From assembly GCA_037147055.1 (NCBI GenBank), contig JBAWVW010000031.1, positions 1 through 19,282 of the forward strand: a stretch of 19,282 nt of DNA, written 5' to 3'. A model generated the notes under the pieces. It was not told the DNA's origin, searched no databases, and saw nothing but the letters and a program-made list of their open reading frames with translations. The stretch is from Casp-actino8 sp037147055 (GTDB lineage: Bacteria > Actinomycetota > Acidimicrobiia > Acidimicrobiales > Ilumatobacteraceae). Made by a program: the position numbers and the translations under genes. Positions 1 through 6,701 of this stretch are shown one piece after another. Positions within the stretch are counted from its first letter, which is position 1. Each line of letters starts with the position of its first letter.

Positions 1-55
1 GCGCACCTGCTTTGGGAGCAGGGGGTCGGAGGTTCGAATCCTCTCATTCCGACCA
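1..55 (+). tRNA. tRNA-Pro (anticodon TGG), 3' part only
   Basis: The window opens inside a tRNA. The anticodon stem is CCTGC (6-10) paired with GCAGG (18-22) around the loop TTTGGGA (11-17), which puts TGG at positions 34-36 and reads proline CCA codons. The T arm is GGAGG (28-32), loop TTCGAAT (33-39), CCTCT (40-44). The 3' acceptor strand CATTCCG (45-51), discriminator A and an encoded CCA end at 55. The 5' acceptor strand and most of the D arm lie outside the window, so the acceptor pairing cannot be checked. Confidence 0.93.
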
Positions 56-79
56 GCTGATGTTGATGAGTGGCGTTCC

Positions 80-111
80 ATGTGCGTGCCGTGCCACGTG
101 CGTGCCGTGCC
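80..111. repeat. Two tandem 16-bp repeats downstream of the tRNA
   Basis: ATGTGCGTGCCGTGCC (80-95) is followed directly by ACGTGCGTGCCGTGCC (96-111), with one mismatch. It lies in the tRNA-yaaA spacer, which otherwise holds only the inverted repeat at 122-159. No coding potential was seen. It could be a simple slippage repeat. Confidence 0.8.
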
Positions 112-121
112 GACTTTCCCA

Positions 122-159
122 TGTTGTGTACGAAGTTTTGTTGAACAATGTGCACAACA
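122..159. repeat. Inverted repeat between tRNA-Pro and the yaaA 3' end
   Basis: TGTTGTGTAC (122-131) pairs with GTGCACAACA (150-159) over 10 positions with one wobble, around an 18-nt loop. It sits beyond the tRNA 3' end and beyond the yaaA stop on the other strand, where a shared terminator would be expected. Neither strand has a clear T-tract after the stem, so a terminator role is only a guess. Confidence 0.4.
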
Positions 160-175
160 ACTCAAACACACGTAA

Positions 176-901
176 CTAATAAGTCAGCGTAAAACGCTGA
201 TGCTCCCAATCTTTAAGCGCAGCACGCGGTGAGCCAGTTGATTCAAGCAAGTGGCGCGCCAATAAACCTTTCGCTGCTTTGGCATCGTGGCCAGCAACCT
301 TGCCTGACTTCTCAATAAATGTCACCGAACTCAAGCTTGCAAATGTGTCAGGTGTTGGCGTCCACGCGGCACGATGTTCATTCGGCAGCAAATCAATCAC
401 GTGGTGACCAGCGAGCCGTGCGTTCAAAGCCTTTGACAAAGGTTCGCGCCACCACGTCGACAACTTTCCGATGGGGGCAAACGACGCACCCATTTTCAAT
501 TTGTAATCAGGTATCTGATCGTCAAACCCCACCAGACCAAGTAGTCCAGAAAGAATGATGATTGATTCGCTCGCTCGGGAATGAACCTTGGCGCTCATCG
601 TTGAGGGCGACATGTGATCCCAAACGACACCGGTGTAGCGCTGATGGGCTCTCATTGTTGGGGCACCAACGATTGAAGTGTTTATTTCCTGAGCACGCAA
701 CAAATGTTTGCCCCCGACACCAAGCAACTTGGTATCTCCGCCACCAAGTTCTTTAAGGGCCGTCACGATCTGAGAACGGTATGTGCCAAGGGATTTGCCG
801 AAGTCGCCCGTGGATGCCCTCCATTTGGGGGTTTCACCGCCCTCGGCCTTGCCCTCAGAGGGGGGCAGCAGAATTGCAATAGGAGATGACGTTCGACTCA
901 C
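176..901 (-). CDS. yaaA: YaaA family protein (UPF0246/DUF328, peroxide stress response)
   Basis: This 241-aa protein opens with the family hallmark ILLPPSEGK at residues 10-18, and the whole ORF matches the single-domain YaaA layout and length (about 240-260 aa). In E. coli, YaaA lowers free intracellular iron and limits Fenton damage during H2O2 stress; a nucleic-acid-binding role has also been proposed. That function is transferred from the family and not shown here. The start is GTG at 901. An in-frame TGA nine bases upstream (911-913) rules out a longer protein. The gene is divergent from the ferredoxin gene, with only 44 bp between start codons, so the two promoters must be crowded together. 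No oxidative-stress regulator is visible nearby. Confidence 0.9.
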   Translation of the reverse strand: MSRTSSPIAILLPPSEGKAEGGETPKWRASTGDFGKSLGTYRSQIVTALKELGGGDTKLLGVGGKHLLRAQEINTSIVGAPTMRAHQRYTGVVWDHMSPSTMSAKVHSRASESIIILSGLLGLVGFDDQIPDYKLKMGASFAPIGKLSTWWREPLSKALNARLAGHHVIDLLPNEHRAAWTPTPDTFASLSSVTFIEKSGKVAGHDAKAAKGLLARHLLESTGSPRAALKDWEHQRFTLTY

Positions 902-913
902 GGTACAAATTCA

Positions 914-938
914 ACTCTATGGCGGTATCGGGTATCGT
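914..938. promoter_or_regulatory. Crowded divergent promoter region (yaaA / ferredoxin)
   Basis: For the + strand, TATCGT (933-938) fits the actinobacterial -10 pattern TANNNT and lies 7 nt before the ferredoxin ATG at 946. There is no Shine-Dalgarno between them, so a leaderless transcript is plausible. For the - strand, TAGAGT (914-919) is a possible -10 for yaaA, 12 nt before its GTG. Neither has a good -35. This is inference from spacing only. Confidence 0.35.
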
Positions 939-945
939 GATCTTC

Positions 946-1140
946 ATGAAAATTCATGTAGATGCCGAAAAATGCCAGGGACATAATCGTTGCTATGCGC
1001 TTGCCCCCGAACTATTTGATGTTGATGATTACGGCAACGCCGTGGTGATTGGTGACGGCTCTGTCGCCCCCGAACTTGAAGACCGCGCTCGTTTGGCATT
1101 GGCGAATTGTCCCGAATTCGCCATCACGATTTCCGAATGA
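946..1140 (+). CDS. Small [3Fe-4S]-type ferredoxin, redox partner of the P450
   Basis: This 64-aa soluble ferredoxin is the size usual for actinobacterial P450 partner ferredoxins. The cluster ligands are visible as C10-x2-H13-x2-C16 near the N terminus and C55-P56 near the C terminus. The central cysteine of the usual CxxCxxC motif is replaced by His13, the pattern typical of ferredoxins that carry a [3Fe-4S] cluster or an unusual [4Fe-4S] cluster. It should pass electrons from a ferredoxin reductase, not encoded in this window, to the P450 encoded 16 bp downstream. I chose ATG 946 because the protein then starts at the conserved first strand (MKIHVD); an in-frame upstream ATG would add 20 residues overlapping the yaaA start. 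Co-transcription with the P450 is expected. Confidence 0.93.
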   Translation: MKIHVDAEKCQGHNRCYALAPELFDVDDYGNAVVIGDGSVAPELEDRARLALANCPEFAITISE

Positions 1141-1156
1141 TTGTCTGACCCCCCTG

Positions 1157-2383
1157 ATGACATCAACTGAAGATTTCACACCCGTCACCGATTGGGCGAC
1201 CGACTTTGATCACGCCGACCCGCAATACAACCGCAACGCGCACGCGATCTGGGCCGAACTTCGTGGTACGTGCCCCGTCGCTCACTCCGAGCGTTACGGC
1301 GGAACCTGGTTGCCAACGACTCACGAGTACGTGCGCGAAATCGCGTACGACACCGAAAACTTCACGAGTCGCGGTGTCGTCGTAGAAAAGGGTCTTCCAC
1401 TTGAACCTGCTCCCATCGGTGGAGCACCTCCGATTACTAGTGATCCGCCGTTTCACATTGAAGCCCGGAAACTTTTGTTGCCACCGTTTGCTCCTAAAAA
1501 AATTGAGCCATGGGAACCCGAAATTCGCAAACTCTGTAATGGTCTGCTGGACGCGATGATGGACAATGTTGCGCAAGGAAAACCGATTGATGCAGCGGCC
1601 GATTACGCAAAGCGCATTCCCGTCAACGTCATTGCGCGGATGTTGGGTTTTCCGCTGAAGGATGAAGAACTATTCCTTGAGTTTGTTCACAATGTCTTAG
1701 AGGGTATTGAAGACGAACCAGAAATTCGCATAGAGAAATTCGAGCGTCTGATTCAGTACGTGATTGCCCAAATTGAAGATCACGTTGAGAGTCCGCGCGA
1801 TGACCTCACGTCGTATTTGATGGGCGTTGAACTCTTTGGATCGAAGTTGTCAGTTGAGCATGTCGGTGGCTCAATCATCTTGCTATTGATCGCTGGTATT
1901 GACACCACTTGGAGTGCCATCGGTTCAAGTCTGTGGCACCTGGCCACTCATCCTGAAGATTTAGCGCGCTTAGTTGCTGACCCATCGCTTATCCCAACTG
2001 CGGTTGAAGAGTTCTTGCGGGTCTACGCACCCGTGACGATGGCTCGCCTTGTAGCTAAAGATCACGACTTCCACGGATGTCCGATGAAGGTTGATGAGTG
2101 GGTTCTGTTGCCCTTTCCGGCAGCCAATCTTGATCCTTTGGTTTTCCTGGATGCCGACAAGGTCATCATTGATCGTGCAGAGAATCGTCATGCCGCATTT
2201 GGTTTAGGAATCCATCGTTGCCTCGGATCAAACTTGGCGCGCCTTGAACTCACAGTGGCGATACAAGAGTTTATTGCTCGTTTCCCCTCATTCGAAATTG
2301 CTGGGACTGAAGATGATGTGGTTTGGAGCGTCGGTCAAATTCGTGGTCCACGGGAAATGCCGCTTCAGGTGATCCATAGTTGA
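1157..2383 (+). CDS. Cytochrome P450 monooxygenase
   Basis: This 408-aa soluble bacterial class I P450 (CYP) lacks an N-terminal membrane anchor. The heme-binding loop is FGLGIHRCLG with Cys355 as thiolate ligand. The I-helix oxygen-activation motif AGIDTT has the acid-alcohol pair D249/T250. The K-helix ExxR is E285/R288. It inserts one oxygen atom from O2 into an organic substrate using electrons from the adjacent ferredoxin. The substrate cannot be read from the sequence. The ORF stays open upstream to 1049, but that extension lies inside the ferredoxin gene in another frame and is not P450-like, so ATG 1157 is preferred. No clear ribosome-binding site precedes it, which suggests translational coupling to the ferredoxin. 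The methyltransferase follows after 18 bp. Confidence 0.96.
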   Translation: MTSTEDFTPVTDWATDFDHADPQYNRNAHAIWAELRGTCPVAHSERYGGTWLPTTHEYVREIAYDTENFTSRGVVVEKGLPLEPAPIGGAPPITSDPPFHIEARKLLLPPFAPKKIEPWEPEIRKLCNGLLDAMMDNVAQGKPIDAAADYAKRIPVNVIARMLGFPLKDEELFLEFVHNVLEGIEDEPEIRIEKFERLIQYVIAQIEDHVESPRDDLTSYLMGVELFGSKLSVEHVGGSIILLLIAGIDTTWSAIGSSLWHLATHPEDLARLVADPSLIPTAVEEFLRVYAPVTMARLVAKDHDFHGCPMKVDEWVLLPFPAANLDPLVFLDADKVIIDRAENRHAAFGLGIHRCLGSNLARLELTVAIQEFIARFPSFEIAGTEDDVVWSVGQIRGPREMPLQVIHS

Positions 2384-2401
2384 ATCTGATTGTGGGGCTC
2401 C

Positions 2402-3223
2402 GTGACTTTTACTGACGCAGGGCAACATTGGTCTGAACAGTTGCTTTCGTGGGCGATCCCAGACGAGATCGCTGCGCAGGCTGAGGTTCTGCCGTGGGCG
2501 CACGATCCCAAGACTTTCGCCGTCGATGAGACTCTTGATCCAACGAGTCCGATCTTTGAACTCGCTCGTGAACTTCTACCGTTAGAAGGCGGCACTGTGA
2601 TGGACATCGGTTGTGGTGGTGGGCGATCGTCGCTGCCACTTGCACCACGAGCGAAACACATAGTGGGTGTTGATGAAAACCCAGCGATGTTGGCGCGTTT
2701 CCAACAGGCCGCGGACGAAGCAGGAGTCTCGTTCACGGAGATCCACGGGCGATTCCCTGATGTCATTATCGAGGCCGAACTTGCTGCCCGACCCATTGCA
2801 CCATGCGACGTGGTGGTATGTCATCACGTCTTTTTCAATGTTGCCGATCTTGAACCATTTGTTGTTGCGTTAACCGCGATGGCACGACTGGGAGTTGTCG
2901 TTGTGATGCCGAAGAAGCATCCTCAATCAACGTGGAACGAAGGTTGGAAACACTTCTGGAATATTGATCGTCCAGATGGTCCCACTTCCGACGATGCAGT
3001 CAAAGTGATCGAAGGACTCGGGATTGAGCCGGAAGTATTTGTTGTTGAGCGCCCACCGATGTCAAGACATGCCGAAGACCCAGTTTCACTAGTTGCTTCG
3101 GCTCGACGACGCTTGTGTTTACCAGCACATCGTGACGCCGAAATTAAAGAGTGGTTAGGCGACCACCCGCCAGCATTTATGAGCGATGTAGTTGTACTGC
3201 GGTGGCCCGGAGGTCTTTCGTAG
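2402..3223 (+). CDS. Class I SAM-dependent methyltransferase
   Basis: With a GTG start at 2402 the protein has 273 aa. It has a Rossmann-type SAM site: motif I is VMDIGCGGGRSS (residues 66-77) and the acidic residue ending strand beta-2 is in GVDENPAML (Asp91). A stretch near CDVVVCHHVFFNV looks like motif IV and its following helix. The C-terminal third is not one I can assign to a substrate class. TTG 2390 would add four residues; GTG 2402 is preferred because GGGG (2394-2397) lies just before it, though the spacing is short. It closes the ferredoxin-P450 cassette, so O- or N-methylation of the P450 product is a reasonable guess. The last 47 bp overlap the 3' end of the convergent CLC gene. 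Confidence 0.87.
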   Translation: MTFTDAGQHWSEQLLSWAIPDEIAAQAEVLPWAHDPKTFAVDETLDPTSPIFELARELLPLEGGTVMDIGCGGGRSSLPLAPRAKHIVGVDENPAMLARFQQAADEAGVSFTEIHGRFPDVIIEAELAARPIAPCDVVVCHHVFFNVADLEPFVVALTAMARLGVVVVMPKKHPQSTWNEGWKHFWNIDRPDGPTSDDAVKVIEGLGIEPEVFVVERPPMSRHAEDPVSLVASARRRLCLPAHRDAEIKEWLGDHPPAFMSDVVVLRWPGGLS

Positions 3224-4439
3224 AACCGCTGCGCTGCCCTTCGTAGATGCCGTGCCTCGGCGAGATGGCATACGCAACGATGCAGACGATGCCAGCAGGT
3301 ACTGCCATCGGTGCTCCGAAGAGTTCAATGGCTAATACCGAGCAGGCGATTGGGGTGTTAGCCGCTGCCCCGAAGACTGCTGCCAGTCCCGCCGCCGCAG
3401 CCAAAGTGGGGGAGAGTTGTAGAGGCCCCGACATTGCCGATCCAAGAGTTGCACCAACAACGAACAGTGGTGTCACTTCACCACCTGGTATTGAGCAACC
3501 AAGTGCGATTGCGGTAAAGAGAATCTTTAATACTGGATCCCACCAGCTTGCGACTGATCCACCAAGAGCGTCGTGCACCAGTGGGAGCGAGAGACCCAAA
3601 TAATCGCGTCCGAAGATAAGCATCAGGGCGAGAGTTGCGACCGCACCAATGACGGGGCGACCCGGAACCCAGGAAATCAAATCTCGCATGACCTTCTTGA
3701 CACCATGGAGAACTTCGATGAATACGCGCGCCGCCAGACCAGCCGCGATACCAACGACGACTAAACGTAGGGCGATGGACCAATCAATGTCAACGGGGAT
3801 GTTGATTGTTGGAGTGTGTCGGCCAAGTCTCTCAACGATCAAGTCAGCAGTGATTGAGGCTGCTAACGCGGGGGCTAAACCCTCATACCGTAAACGTCCG
3901 GTTTGCTGCACCTCTAAACCGAAAATCGCGCCTGCCATCGGTACTCCGAATGCGCCGCCAAAAGCACCAGCAATTGCTGCGACCAACATCAATCTCATAT
4001 CGGATGGTTTAAGACGAAATGGCTTGGCTAACAAACTGGTAACTGAACCACTGATCTGTAACGCTGCTCCTTCGCGACCAACGGACGCACCTGTGAGTTG
4101 GGCGATAAATGTAGCCGCAAAAATAAATGGCGCCATACGATACGGAATCTTGGGGGCGTGATCGGGAGATGATGAATCAATCGGTGGGAGAGATTGCTCA
4201 ACGACAAGTGATGTACCGCGGTTAGCTGCCCCGCCGAAATAGTGATAGGCCGCACCCAAGATCAATGCGGCGGCGGGGAGTAACCAGACTAGCCACGTGT
4301 GATTAAGCCGAAGAATGGTGGCGTGGTCAAGGGCTTCGAATAAAGCCCACGAAGTCAGGCCTGAAACGGCTCCAATCAAACAGGCAGCAATTGTGACAAC
4401 CAGCAGATGGGTCGCAGGACGCAATTGAGTTGGCAGCAC
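3177..4439 (-). CDS. CLC family anion channel/transporter, CLC-F-like branch
   Basis: This 420-aa integral membrane protein has many hydrophobic helices and no C-terminal CBS domains. Helix N-termini that line the CLC anion pathway are recognisable: GREGAALQ (121-128) with the gating glutamate E123, FGVPMAGAIFGLE (164-176), GGEVTPLF (319-326) and GIYEGQ (397-402) with the likely pore tyrosine Y399. The GREG-x-x-Q and GGEVTPLF forms resemble the prokaryotic fluoride/H+ antiporter branch more than the Cl-/H+ antiporters, which use GREGP and GxFxP. The first filter segment reads NRGTSLV (73-79), neither GSGIP nor the GNNLI form I associate with fluoride exporters, so the ion is uncertain. The start is GTG 4439, with GAGG almost touching it. 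The 3' end overlaps the convergent methyltransferase gene, and the 5' side shares 77 bp with the response regulator. Confidence 0.88.
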   Translation of the reverse strand: MLPTQLRPATHLLVVTIAACLIGAVSGLTSWALFEALDHATILRLNHTWLVWLLPAAALILGAAYHYFGGAANRGTSLVVEQSLPPIDSSSPDHAPKIPYRMAPFIFAATFIAQLTGASVGREGAALQISGSVTSLLAKPFRLKPSDMRLMLVAAIAGAFGGAFGVPMAGAIFGLEVQQTGRLRYEGLAPALAASITADLIVERLGRHTPTINIPVDIDWSIALRLVVVGIAAGLAARVFIEVLHGVKKVMRDLISWVPGRPVIGAVATLALMLIFGRDYLGLSLPLVHDALGGSVASWWDPVLKILFTAIALGCSIPGGEVTPLFVVGATLGSAMSGPLQLSPTLAAAAGLAAVFGAAANTPIACSVLAIELFGAPMAVPAGIVCIVAYAISPRHGIYEGQRSGSTKDLRATAVQLHRS

Positions 4440-4453
4440 ATCCTCACGCTAGT

Positions 4454-4463
4454 TGGCTAGCCA
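4454..4463. promoter_or_regulatory. Perfect 10-bp palindrome between clc and the response regulator
   Basis: TGGCTAGCCA is its own reverse complement. It lies 15 bp upstream of the clc GTG and 54 bp upstream of the response-regulator ATG. It could be an operator, but a palindrome this short can occur by chance. Confidence 0.3.
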
Positions 4464-4473
4464 GTAAATCTCC

Positions 4474-4495
4474 GTTTCTCACCGTTCTCTTACAG
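4474..4495 (+). promoter_or_regulatory. Predicted response-regulator binding site (two 11-bp direct repeats)
   Basis: TCTCAC (4477-4482) and TCTTAC (4488-4493) are in direct orientation exactly 11 bp apart, the geometry bound by OmpR/PhoB-family dimers. The same pair at the same spacing recurs upstream of the exported-protein gene (6605-6621). Here it is 24 bp before the regulator's ATG and 38 bp before the divergent clc GTG, so autoregulation and possible clc control both fit. A possible -10, TACAGT (4491-4496), overlaps the second box, so activation versus repression cannot be told. Confidence 0.55.
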
Positions 4496-4516
4496 TTGAG
4501 CGGGCAGACTTGAGAG

Positions 4517-5224
4517 ATGAATATTGCGAGTCCGACGCACCGAGTTTTGATCGCCGATGACGACCGGGCGATTCGCGAAGCACTTGTGCGTGCCTTGAGT
4601 CTTGAGGGTTACGCCGTGACAGCAGTTAACGATGGGGCCAAGGCATTGGAAACAGTCAAAGCCGAAACGCCAGATGTGCTGATCCTTGATCTGATGATGC
4701 CAGTGCTTGATGGCATGACTGTCTGTCGAGTTTTGCGAGCCGAGAAGAATCGAGTACCAATTTTGATGTTGACAGCGCGCACCGAGACAAGTGACCGCGT
4801 TGCAGGACTTGACGCTGGTGCTGATGATTATCTGCCGAAGCCTTTTGCTTTGGATGAACTTTTGGCTCGTCTACGGGTTCTGTTACGTCGCCATGACCCC
4901 CATGTTGATCTCGAGCAAGCTGAGATTCTCACACTTGATGATCTGCGCATTGAAGTAGCGGCACGGCGCGTTTTTCGTGGTGCGAGCGAAATTGAATTGT
5001 CTAAGACTGAGTTTGAGTTGTTGGAACTTTTGGTGCGCAATAGTGGCATCGTCTTAGATCACTCCATGATCTACGACAGAATTTGGGGTTATGATTTCGG
5101 CCCTGAGTCAAAGAATTTAGCAGTGTATATCGGTTACATCCGTCGCAAAGTTGACGCTGCTGATCGCAAACAACTTATTCATACCGTACGCGGCGTGGGC
5201 TACGCAGCGAGGGTGGGCAACTGA
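4517..5224 (+). CDS. OmpR/PhoB-family response regulator (MprA-like)
   Basis: This 235-aa protein has an N-terminal receiver domain (about 9-122) and a C-terminal winged-helix DNA-binding domain (about 140-232). The receiver has the acidic pair D14/D15, phosphoacceptor D58 in LILDLMMP, T86 and K108 in DDYLPKPF. The DNA-binding half shows the ELSKTEFELLELL and YIRRKVD...HTVRGVGYA stretches typical of OmpR-type effectors. It should be phosphorylated by the kinase whose ATG overlaps its TGA by one base (5224). It resembles actinobacterial MprA/TcrA regulators, but I do not assign orthology. ATG 4517 has only a weak GAGAG directly before it, so the mRNA may be leaderless or have a very short leader. 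Repeated TCTYAC boxes upstream suggest autoregulation. Confidence 0.95.
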   Translation: MNIASPTHRVLIADDDRAIREALVRALSLEGYAVTAVNDGAKALETVKAETPDVLILDLMMPVLDGMTVCRVLRAEKNRVPILMLTARTETSDRVAGLDAGADDYLPKPFALDELLARLRVLLRRHDPHVDLEQAEILTLDDLRIEVAARRVFRGASEIELSKTEFELLELLVRNSGIVLDHSMIYDRIWGYDFGPESKNLAVYIGYIRRKVDAADRKQLIHTVRGVGYAARVGN

Positions 5225-6573
5225 TGAGTTTGCGTTGGAAGTTGATGTTGATTTTGGTTCTCCTTGTTGGTCTCGCGACCACCGTCGTAGGAGTTGTGTC
5301 GTATCAAACCACCGAGTCGCGTTTAATGACTGAAATTGATCGGTCCTTGATTCAGGCAACTGAAAGATTTCTTCAGCGACCAAACAATGATCGACCGAAT
5401 CGACTTGGTGGAGGAATAGTTATCAATATTCCTGAACGTCCATTAGGTATTGAGCAGTTCGTTGTGCAGGTCACTGATCTTGATGGAATTGTACTTGCTG
5501 GGACGAAGGGTGTTCTGTTGCCAGCGATGGAGATCAACGATGACTCAACGCGAGAACCAATTGCAACATGGGCAAAACTGAAAAGCGCCCAGGGGGATAT
5601 GTTTCGAGTGCGTGCCGTGCGAGTTGAACTCGGCATTGTGGAGTTGGGACGCGATCTCACCGAAGTCAATAACGTGCTTAATGATTTGAAAACGCGATCA
5701 ATCCTGCTCGGAAGCTTGGTCGCTTCGTTAGCCGCCCTCATCGGCTGGGTTTTGTCGGTTGGCATTACCTCTCGCTTGCGCAAATTGTCCGTTGCCGCAG
5801 AACACGTAGCAGCAACTGGTGAACTAAATATTGACACTCCACTCTCTGGTCGAGATGAAGCGGCTCGCTTGGGCCGCAGTTTCAAGGAGATGTTGGCTGC
5901 CTTGGCACGTTCCAAAGAACAGCAACAACGCCTTGTTGAAGACGCTGGTCACGAGTTGCGAACTCCGCTGACCAGTTTGCGCACCAATCTTGATGTCTTG
6001 AAACGCTACTCCAATATTGATTCTGAGGCGCGTCAACAAATTCTGCTTGACATTGATCGCGATACAGCCGAGTTGGCCGCACTCGTTGAAGAAGTAGTCA
6101 CCCTTGCTGTTGATCGTCACACGGATGAACTTGCACAACCAATCGAGATGAAAGGTTTGGCTATGGCTGTCGCTGCACGCGCAGCAAGACGAAGTGGCCG
6201 CAACATTGTGGTCACCGGCGACGCATCAATTGTTCTTGCCCGTCATCACCTAGTTGATCGGGCAATTTCAAATCTCCTCGATAACGCAGTGAAATTTGAT
6301 ACAAGTAATAATGTTATAGAGGTCTCAATTTTGGGAGGCGAGGTCATCGTTGGCGATCGTGGTCCCGGTATTCCCGAGTCAGAATTGGATTTGATCTTTG
6401 CACGCTTTCACCGTGCTGTGGCCTCACGCACATTGCCCGGCTCTGGACTCGGTTTGGCCATTGTCGCCGATGTTGCACGGAGTCATGGTGGCGATGTTGT
6501 GGCCCGCAATCGAGAGGGTGGAGGAGCTGAGATTGGGTTCTTCCTACCCACGGCTGAAAAACAGGTCGAATAG
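5224..6573 (+). CDS. Membrane sensor histidine kinase (MprB-like)
   Basis: This 449-aa protein has TM1 at about residues 6-26, an extracytoplasmic sensor of about 130 residues (27-158), TM2 at about 159-181, then HAMP (about 182-233) and HisKA with phosphoacceptor H243 in EDAGHELRTPLTSL. The HATPase_c domain shows the N box NLLDNAVKFD, the G1 box GDRGPGIPE, an F box and the G2 box GSGLGLAIVADVARSHGG. It should sense an envelope signal and phosphorylate the preceding regulator. The genes share a one-base TGATG overlap, so translation is coupled. The sensor region has no domain I recognise. The exported protein encoded next is the obvious candidate signal partner or target. The architecture is complete and of normal length. 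Confidence 0.95.
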   Translation: MSLRWKLMLILVLLVGLATTVVGVVSYQTTESRLMTEIDRSLIQATERFLQRPNNDRPNRLGGGIVINIPERPLGIEQFVVQVTDLDGIVLAGTKGVLLPAMEINDDSTREPIATWAKLKSAQGDMFRVRAVRVELGIVELGRDLTEVNNVLNDLKTRSILLGSLVASLAALIGWVLSVGITSRLRKLSVAAEHVAATGELNIDTPLSGRDEAARLGRSFKEMLAALARSKEQQQRLVEDAGHELRTPLTSLRTNLDVLKRYSNIDSEARQQILLDIDRDTAELAALVEEVVTLAVDRHTDELAQPIEMKGLAMAVAARAARRSGRNIVVTGDASIVLARHHLVDRAISNLLDNAVKFDTSNNVIEVSILGGEVIVGDRGPGIPESELDLIFARFHRAVASRTLPGSGLGLAIVADVARSHGGDVVARNREGGGAEIGFFLPTAEKQVE

Positions 6574-6607
6574 AGTTTTTGATCACCATCTATGACGGCA
6601 AAACTCT
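6572..6607. repeat. 8-bp inverted repeat just after the kinase stop
   Basis: AGAGTTTT (6572-6579) pairs perfectly with AAAACTCT (6600-6607) across a 20-nt loop, beginning inside the kinase stop codon. There is no downstream T-tract on the + strand, so it is at best a weak terminator or processing stem. Its right arm touches the first regulator box at 6605. Confidence 0.35.
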
Positions 6608-6645
6608 CACACTGCTCTTACCTTGATGGTATTTACTTCTCACCT
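6602..6645 (+). promoter_or_regulatory. Array of 11-bp-phased regulator boxes upstream of the exported protein
   Basis: TCTCAC (6605-6610), TCTTAC (6616-6621) and TCTCAC (6638-6643) lie at steps of 11 and 22 bp. The intermediate slot (6627-6632, TGGTAT) is a degenerate copy. All boxes therefore fall on one face of the helix. The first two reproduce the pair before the response-regulator gene at 4477/4488, including a shared CTCTTAC. TGTACT (6659-6664) is a possible -10 downstream. The simplest reading is activation of the exported-protein gene by the adjacent response regulator. That reading is inference; the repeats are directly visible. Confidence 0.6.
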
Positions 6646-6665
6646 AGGAGTTGCAGTCTGTACTC

Positions 6666-6679
6666 ACACCACTTGGTGT
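6666..6679. promoter_or_regulatory. Short perfect inverted repeat in the exported-protein leader
   Basis: ACACCA (6666-6671), a CT spacer and TGGTGT (6674-6679) form a perfect 6-bp inverted repeat. It lies 22 bp upstream of the ATG at 6702 and close to where transcription would start. It could be an operator or a tiny RNA hairpin. Confidence 0.3.
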
Positions 6680-6701
6680 CCAAGAACAAAGGAAACAGAT
6701 A

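Noticed and set aside
886..945. 20-residue N-terminal extension of the ferredoxin from ATG 886
   Set aside because: It would overlap the yaaA start on the other strand and precede the conserved MKIHVD start of small ferredoxins.
1049..1156. Longer P450 reading frame beginning with GTG-like/ATG start at 1049
   Set aside because: The extra 36 residues lie inside the ferredoxin gene in another frame and look unlike any P450 N terminus; ATG 1157 is preferred.
3649..4161. 170-codon + strand ORF inside the CLC gene
   Set aside because: Shadow of the CLC reading frame; composition is low-complexity and there is no domain signal.
4440..4516. Fluoride riboswitch upstream of the CLC gene
   Set aside because: Looked for the conserved crcB-motif elements on the minus strand; none was recognisable in the 77-bp gap.
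5373..5915. 180-codon minus strand ORF inside the kinase gene
   Set aside because: Antisense shadow; the + strand kinase is complete with all motifs.
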